A DNA stretch of 64,000 nt from Massilia oculi. GTDB lineage: Bacteria > Pseudomonadota > Gammaproteobacteria > Burkholderiales > Burkholderiaceae_D. Position 1 is the stretch's first letter; the number at the start of each line of letters is the position of its first letter. The translations under genes and the position numbers were made by a program. The DNA is taken from the NCBI RefSeq assembly GCF_003143515.1, contig NZ_CP029343.1, positions 558,001-622,000 of the forward strand. Direction: 5' to 3'. The notes under the pieces are model-generated. The model was given only the letters and a program-made list of their open reading frames with translations, was not told the origin of the DNA and did not search any database. Shown piece by piece: positions 61,109 through 64,000 of this stretch.

Positions 61109-63004
61109 TTACGTGCGCAGCTTCTTGACGACGCTGCGCGTGCCCAGGATTTCCTCGATCTGCTCGAAGCGCACCGGCTTGACCATGTGGTGGTCGAAGC
61201 CGGCCTCGAAGGCCAGCTGCCGGTCTTTTTCCTGGCCCCAGCCGGTCACCGCGATCAGCACCGTCAGGGCGCCGGTCGGCAGCTTGCGGATGCCGCGCGC
61301 CAGGTCGTAGCCCGACATATGCGGCAGGCCGATGTCGAGGAAGGCATAGTCGGGGCAGAAGCGGGCCGCCGCGGCCAGCGCGTCCGGACCGTTGTGGGTG
61401 ATCACCACGCTGTGGCCCATCGCGGTGAGCAAGGCGCCGATGCTGTTGACGAAGTCCACATTGTCGTCTGCCAGCAGGATGCGATAGCTTTCGGTGCTGA
61501 TGAAGGCGGCCGGAGTCGGCTTGGTCGGCGGCTCGGGCTCGACCACGATCGGCAGGCGCACCAGGAAGCGGCTGCCCAGGCCCAGGCCCTCGCTGTGGGC
61601 GGTGATGGTGCCGCCGTGCAGCTCGACCAGCTTGCGCGCCAGCGACAGGCCCACGCCCAGGCCGGCATTGCTGCGTTCCAGGGTCGAATCGACCTGCACG
61701 AACATCTCGAACACCGAATCGAGCATGTCCGGCGCCAGGCCGATGCCGGTGTCGGCGACTTCGAGCACCAGGGTCTTGTCCTCCACCGCGCCCCTGAGCA
61801 TCACCTTGCCGCCGCGGTTGGTGTACTTGGCGGCGTTGTTGAGCAGGTTCGACAGGATCTGCGCCAGGCGCGTGGCGTCGCCGTGCAGGAATACCGGACG
61901 GTCCGGCAGCTCCAGCACCAGCTCGTGCCCATGCAGCTCGATGTACGAACGCACCACCTCCAGGGCGTCGTTGACGACGGCCTTCAGTTCGACGCGCCCC
62001 ATCTTGATGGTGAACTTGCCGGTATTGATGCGCGAGACGTCCAGCAGGTCGTCCACCAGGCGCACCATCTGGCGCAGCTGGCGTTCCATGATGTCGGTGG
62101 CGCGCTGGGTGGCCTGGGCGTCGCCGCTGCGGATGCGCAGGATGTCCAGGCCGGTGCGGATCGGCGCCAGCGGGTTGCGCAGCTCGTGCGCCAGGGTGGC
62201 CAGGAATTCGTCCTTGCGGCGGTCGGCCACGATCAGGGCGCCTTCGGCGCGCTGGCGCACTTCCATCTCGTGTTCGAGCGTGCGGTTGGCCGCCTGCAGC
62301 GCGTCCGAGCGGCGGCCGATCTCGGCCAGCATGTCGTTGAAGGCTTCGACCAGCACGCCGATCTCGCCCTTCTCCCTGCCCGGCACCCGGAGTGAAAAAT
62401 CGCGGCGCAGCATCACCTGGCGGGCGACGTCGGTCACCGCCTCCAGCGGACGCGTGATCGAGGCCTGCAGGCGCGACGCCACCAGGGCCGCGATCACCAG
62501 GGCGCCCAGCAGCACGCCGCCCAGGATGGCGCCATAGCTCAGGGCCCGATCCAGCACGCCGTAGCGCGAACGCAGGTAGACGGTGCCGATCCGTTCGCCG
62601 TTCTCGACGATGTCGCGGTACAGCACGACTTCGCCGCGTTCGATCCGGTAGCCGGCCGGCTCCGGCCGCTCCGGCAACCGGGCGCGCACGTCGGGCCGCA
62701 CATAGGTGGCGAAACGGGTGCCGTTGGCGGTATAGACCGCGGCCGCCACGATCTGCGGACGCACGCGCAGCAGGGTCAGGCTCTGGGTGACGTCGGCCGT
62801 ATCGTTGAACGAGACCGCTGGCGCGGTCACGCTGGCGACGATGTCGGCCTGGGTGGTGAGGTCGTCGATCCAGTAGCGCTGGAAGGTGCGCAGGTCGAGC
62901 AGCAGCATCGCCACGCCGGCGGTGAGCAGGGCCACCACCGTGGTCGCCACCGCCATCAGGATCAGTTTGCTCCGAACGGAACCGGTATCGTGCATTGGCA
63001 TCAT
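61109..63004 (-). CDS. Hybrid sensor histidine kinase with C-terminal receiver
   Basis: A 631-residue protein; ATG 63004 (MMPMHD) follows AAAGGAG. It has a membrane helix (about 15-36), a periplasmic sensor region (about 37-150, CHASE8-like), a second helix near 155-180, HAMP (about 180-235), a HisKA with LATLAHELRNPLAP (phospho-acceptor His), a HATPase with VADTGIGLAPDM, and a receiver with DYAFLDIGLPHMSGYDLA. It probably responds to a signal passed by the YfiR-like protein, whose gene is 31 bases upstream. The output regulator is not in view. Confidence 0.9.
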   Translation of the reverse strand: MMPMHDTGSVRSKLILMAVATTVVALLTAGVAMLLLDLRTFQRYWIDDLTTQADIVASVTAPAVSFNDTADVTQSLTLLRVRPQIVAAAVYTANGTRFATYVRPDVRARLPERPEPAGYRIERGEVVLYRDIVENGERIGTVYLRSRYGVLDRALSYGAILGGVLLGALVIAALVASRLQASITRPLEAVTDVARQVMLRRDFSLRVPGREKGEIGVLVEAFNDMLAEIGRRSDALQAANRTLEHEMEVRQRAEGALIVADRRKDEFLATLAHELRNPLAPIRTGLDILRIRSGDAQATQRATDIMERQLRQMVRLVDDLLDVSRINTGKFTIKMGRVELKAVVNDALEVVRSYIELHGHELVLELPDRPVFLHGDATRLAQILSNLLNNAAKYTNRGGKVMLRGAVEDKTLVLEVADTGIGLAPDMLDSVFEMFVQVDSTLERSNAGLGVGLSLARKLVELHGGTITAHSEGLGLGSRFLVRLPIVVEPEPPTKPTPAAFISTESYRILLADDNVDFVNSIGALLTAMGHSVVITHNGPDALAAAARFCPDYAFLDIGLPHMSGYDLARGIRKLPTGALTVLIAVTGWGQEKDRQLAFEAGFDHHMVKPVRFEQIEEILGTRSVVKKLRT

Positions 63005-63035
63005 GAGGCTCCTTTCTGCACGCGGTTCGCGACCG

Positions 63036-63587
63036 TCAGCAGGCGCGAACTGAGCTTCCATTCTTTTTTTCCGCCGCATCGAGCGAGACGTCGAAACGGA
63101 CGCGCTCATCGACGATCGTAAAATTGATCACGCTGCCGTGCTGCAGGCAGCCTTCGCATTCGGTCACGGTCAGCCAGGCCGGCGATGCGCGCAGCAGGCG
63201 CGCCGTGCGCGCCTCGTCCTGGCCGGCCACGAACAGCAGGTGCGCGGGCCGGGCCAGGTCTTGCTCGCGCAGCGCGCGCACGACGATCGTGCGCCCCGCC
63301 ACCATGCGCCCGGTGGCGATCCGCGTCAGTTCGGCCGCCATGTCGTCGGCGCCGAACACGCCCAGGGTGAGGGGCGTGGCCGCGTCGGCGAAGGCCTGCG
63401 GCGGAAAATCGGCGTAACCGAGGAATTTATACAGGAAAGCCGCCTTCACGCGCCGCTCGAGCGCCGGCGCCGCGGCCTGGGCGGCCACCGGCAGCAGGGG
63501 CGCGCCGGCGCCGGCCAGCAGCAGGGGCAGCGCCAGGGCCCGGCAGGCCAGGCGGCGCTGCGGGCGTTCAGGTTGAGTGATAGTCAT
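63036..63587 (-). CDS. YfiR-like (DUF4154) periplasmic protein
   Basis: A 183-residue protein (ATG 63587; ATG 63596 is an alternative) with a signal peptide (LALPLLLAGAGAPLLPVAAQ). The mature part has LERRVKAAFLYKFLGYADFP and LLFVAGQDEARTARLL, typical of the YfiR/DUF4154 family. Two cysteines near the C-terminus (CEGC and final C) could form disulfides. YfiR proteins hold a membrane diguanylate cyclase or other sensor in check from the periplasm. The genes around it are a TonB-dependent receptor and a kinase, a known arrangement. Confidence 0.85.
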   Translation of the reverse strand: MTITQPERPQRRLACRALALPLLLAGAGAPLLPVAAQAAAPALERRVKAAFLYKFLGYADFPPQAFADAATPLTLGVFGADDMAAELTRIATGRMVAGRTIVVRALREQDLARPAHLLFVAGQDEARTARLLRASPAWLTVTECEGCLQHGSVINFTIVDERVRFDVSLDAAEKKNGSSVRAC

Positions 63588-63603
63588 GGATTCCATTGGC
63601 CAG

Positions 63604-64000
63604 TCAAAAACGCAGCGCCGCACTGGCGAACACCGTCCGCTCGATCAGCTGGCGGCTGCCGGCCGCGCCGAATTCGGCGTGGCGTCGGTGCAGCAGGTTA
63701 CGCCCGACAAGGGCGATCTCGAGATCGGGGCGCACCTGCCACGCCAACCGCGCGTCGAGCTCATGATAGCTTGGCAGGGCCGCCTGTGGCATACCGTCGA
63801 CGTAACGGAGCGCCAGATCGGCCCGCAGGCGCGCGCCCAGGTCGTGCGCGCTGCGCACGGTCCAGGTCAGACGCGGGTCGTTGCCAGCAAGAAAACTCAG
63901 GCCGGTGGTGTCGCGGCTGGCCGGCTCGCGCCCGACGTCCACGTCCTGCAACACCGCGCCCGCATGCAGGCGCCAGCCGCGCGCGGCCTGCCAACTGGCC
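63604..64000 (-). CDS. TonB-dependent receptor, C-terminal part (5' end outside window)
   Basis: The frame is open through the right window edge. The last 130 residues have alternating amphipathic strands: RLTWTVRSAHDLGARLRADL, SYHELDARLAWQVRPDLEIA, GRNLLHRRHAEFG and a final Phe (ALRF), typical of outer-membrane TonB receptors. The ligand is unknown. It overlaps no other gene; the YfiR-like gene starts 17 bases downstream of the stop, so the three genes of this end probably form one transcript. Confidence 0.85.
   Translation of the reverse strand, partial: ASWQAARGWRLHAGAVLQDVDVGREPASRDTTGLSFLAGNDPRLTWTVRSAHDLGARLRADLALRYVDGMPQAALPSYHELDARLAWQVRPDLEIALVGRNLLHRRHAEFGAAGSRQLIERTVFASAALRF

Overview
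The window is high-GC bacterial DNA, densely coding on both strands. PEP-CTERM proteins (one of the FxDxF type), a TonB-dependent receptor beside a YfiR-like protein, several sensor kinases, two-gene NHEJ (Ku and LigD), and short Betaproteobacteria-style Shine-Dalgarno sites suggest an Oxalobacteraceae member, most likely Massilia or a close relative. That assignment is inference. No insertion sequence, phage gene, integrase, CRISPR array or rRNA was seen.

Layout. 1-1097: the end of an FHA-like protein and an SH3-type membrane protein. 1120-7040: two unknown membrane proteins, a MarC-type protein, a Tat-exported phospholipase C followed by a PEP-CTERM protein, and a GNAT acetyltransferase. 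7149-8414: an MFS exporter. 8477-23275: a large signalling cluster. It has a PP2C-like phosphatase and an FHA protein on the plus strand. On the minus strand, in order of transcription, it has a penicillin-binding transpeptidase, an unknown protein with a possible HTH end, an unknown protein, an SPFH-like protein, a Lon/S16-like Ser-Lys protease homologue, a second SPFH-like protein with zinc ribbons at both ends, and a SHOCT-kinase-FGE/sulfatase-modifying-domain fusion. Behind it lie a pirin gene remnant and a 36-residue membrane peptide. This cluster is the best candidate for an undescribed system: phosphorylation enzymes and readers, membrane-scaffold SPFH proteins, a Lon-like protease and a cell-wall transpeptidase side by side.

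23492-44421: mostly housekeeping and accessory metabolism: S9 peptidase, RNase HI-like protein, HD hydrolase, MFS transporter, phosphatidylserine decarboxylase, LysR regulator with azoreductase and pirin, an aspartoacylase-like hydrolase, an ArsR regulator with an old yellow enzyme, an M1 aminopeptidase, a thioesterase, a beta-helix lipoprotein, ArsC, an acyltransferase and a SulP transporter. 44519-54410: a diguanylate cyclase and a stress and DNA-repair block (SDR, Ku, small membrane protein, catalase, LigD, an Ala/Lys/Glu-rich exported protein, a D-2-hydroxyacid dehydrogenase). 54423-58334: a 1303-residue beta-propeller sensor kinase. 58429-60078: five tRNA-Arg(ACG) genes, each with its own promoter and terminator, with a Nudix gene between the second and third. 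60488-64000: an FxDxF PEP-CTERM protein and a minus-strand module of TonB-dependent receptor, YfiR-like protein and hybrid histidine kinase.

Three genes carry apparent one-base losses (the kinase at 12958-12962, the HTH-end protein at 19042-19047, and the protein ending near 39395). The first tRNA-Arg copy also lacks one G in a G run that its four sisters keep. Three of the four lie in G/C homopolymers, so base-calling errors in the assembly are a serious alternative to true pseudogenes or phase variation.
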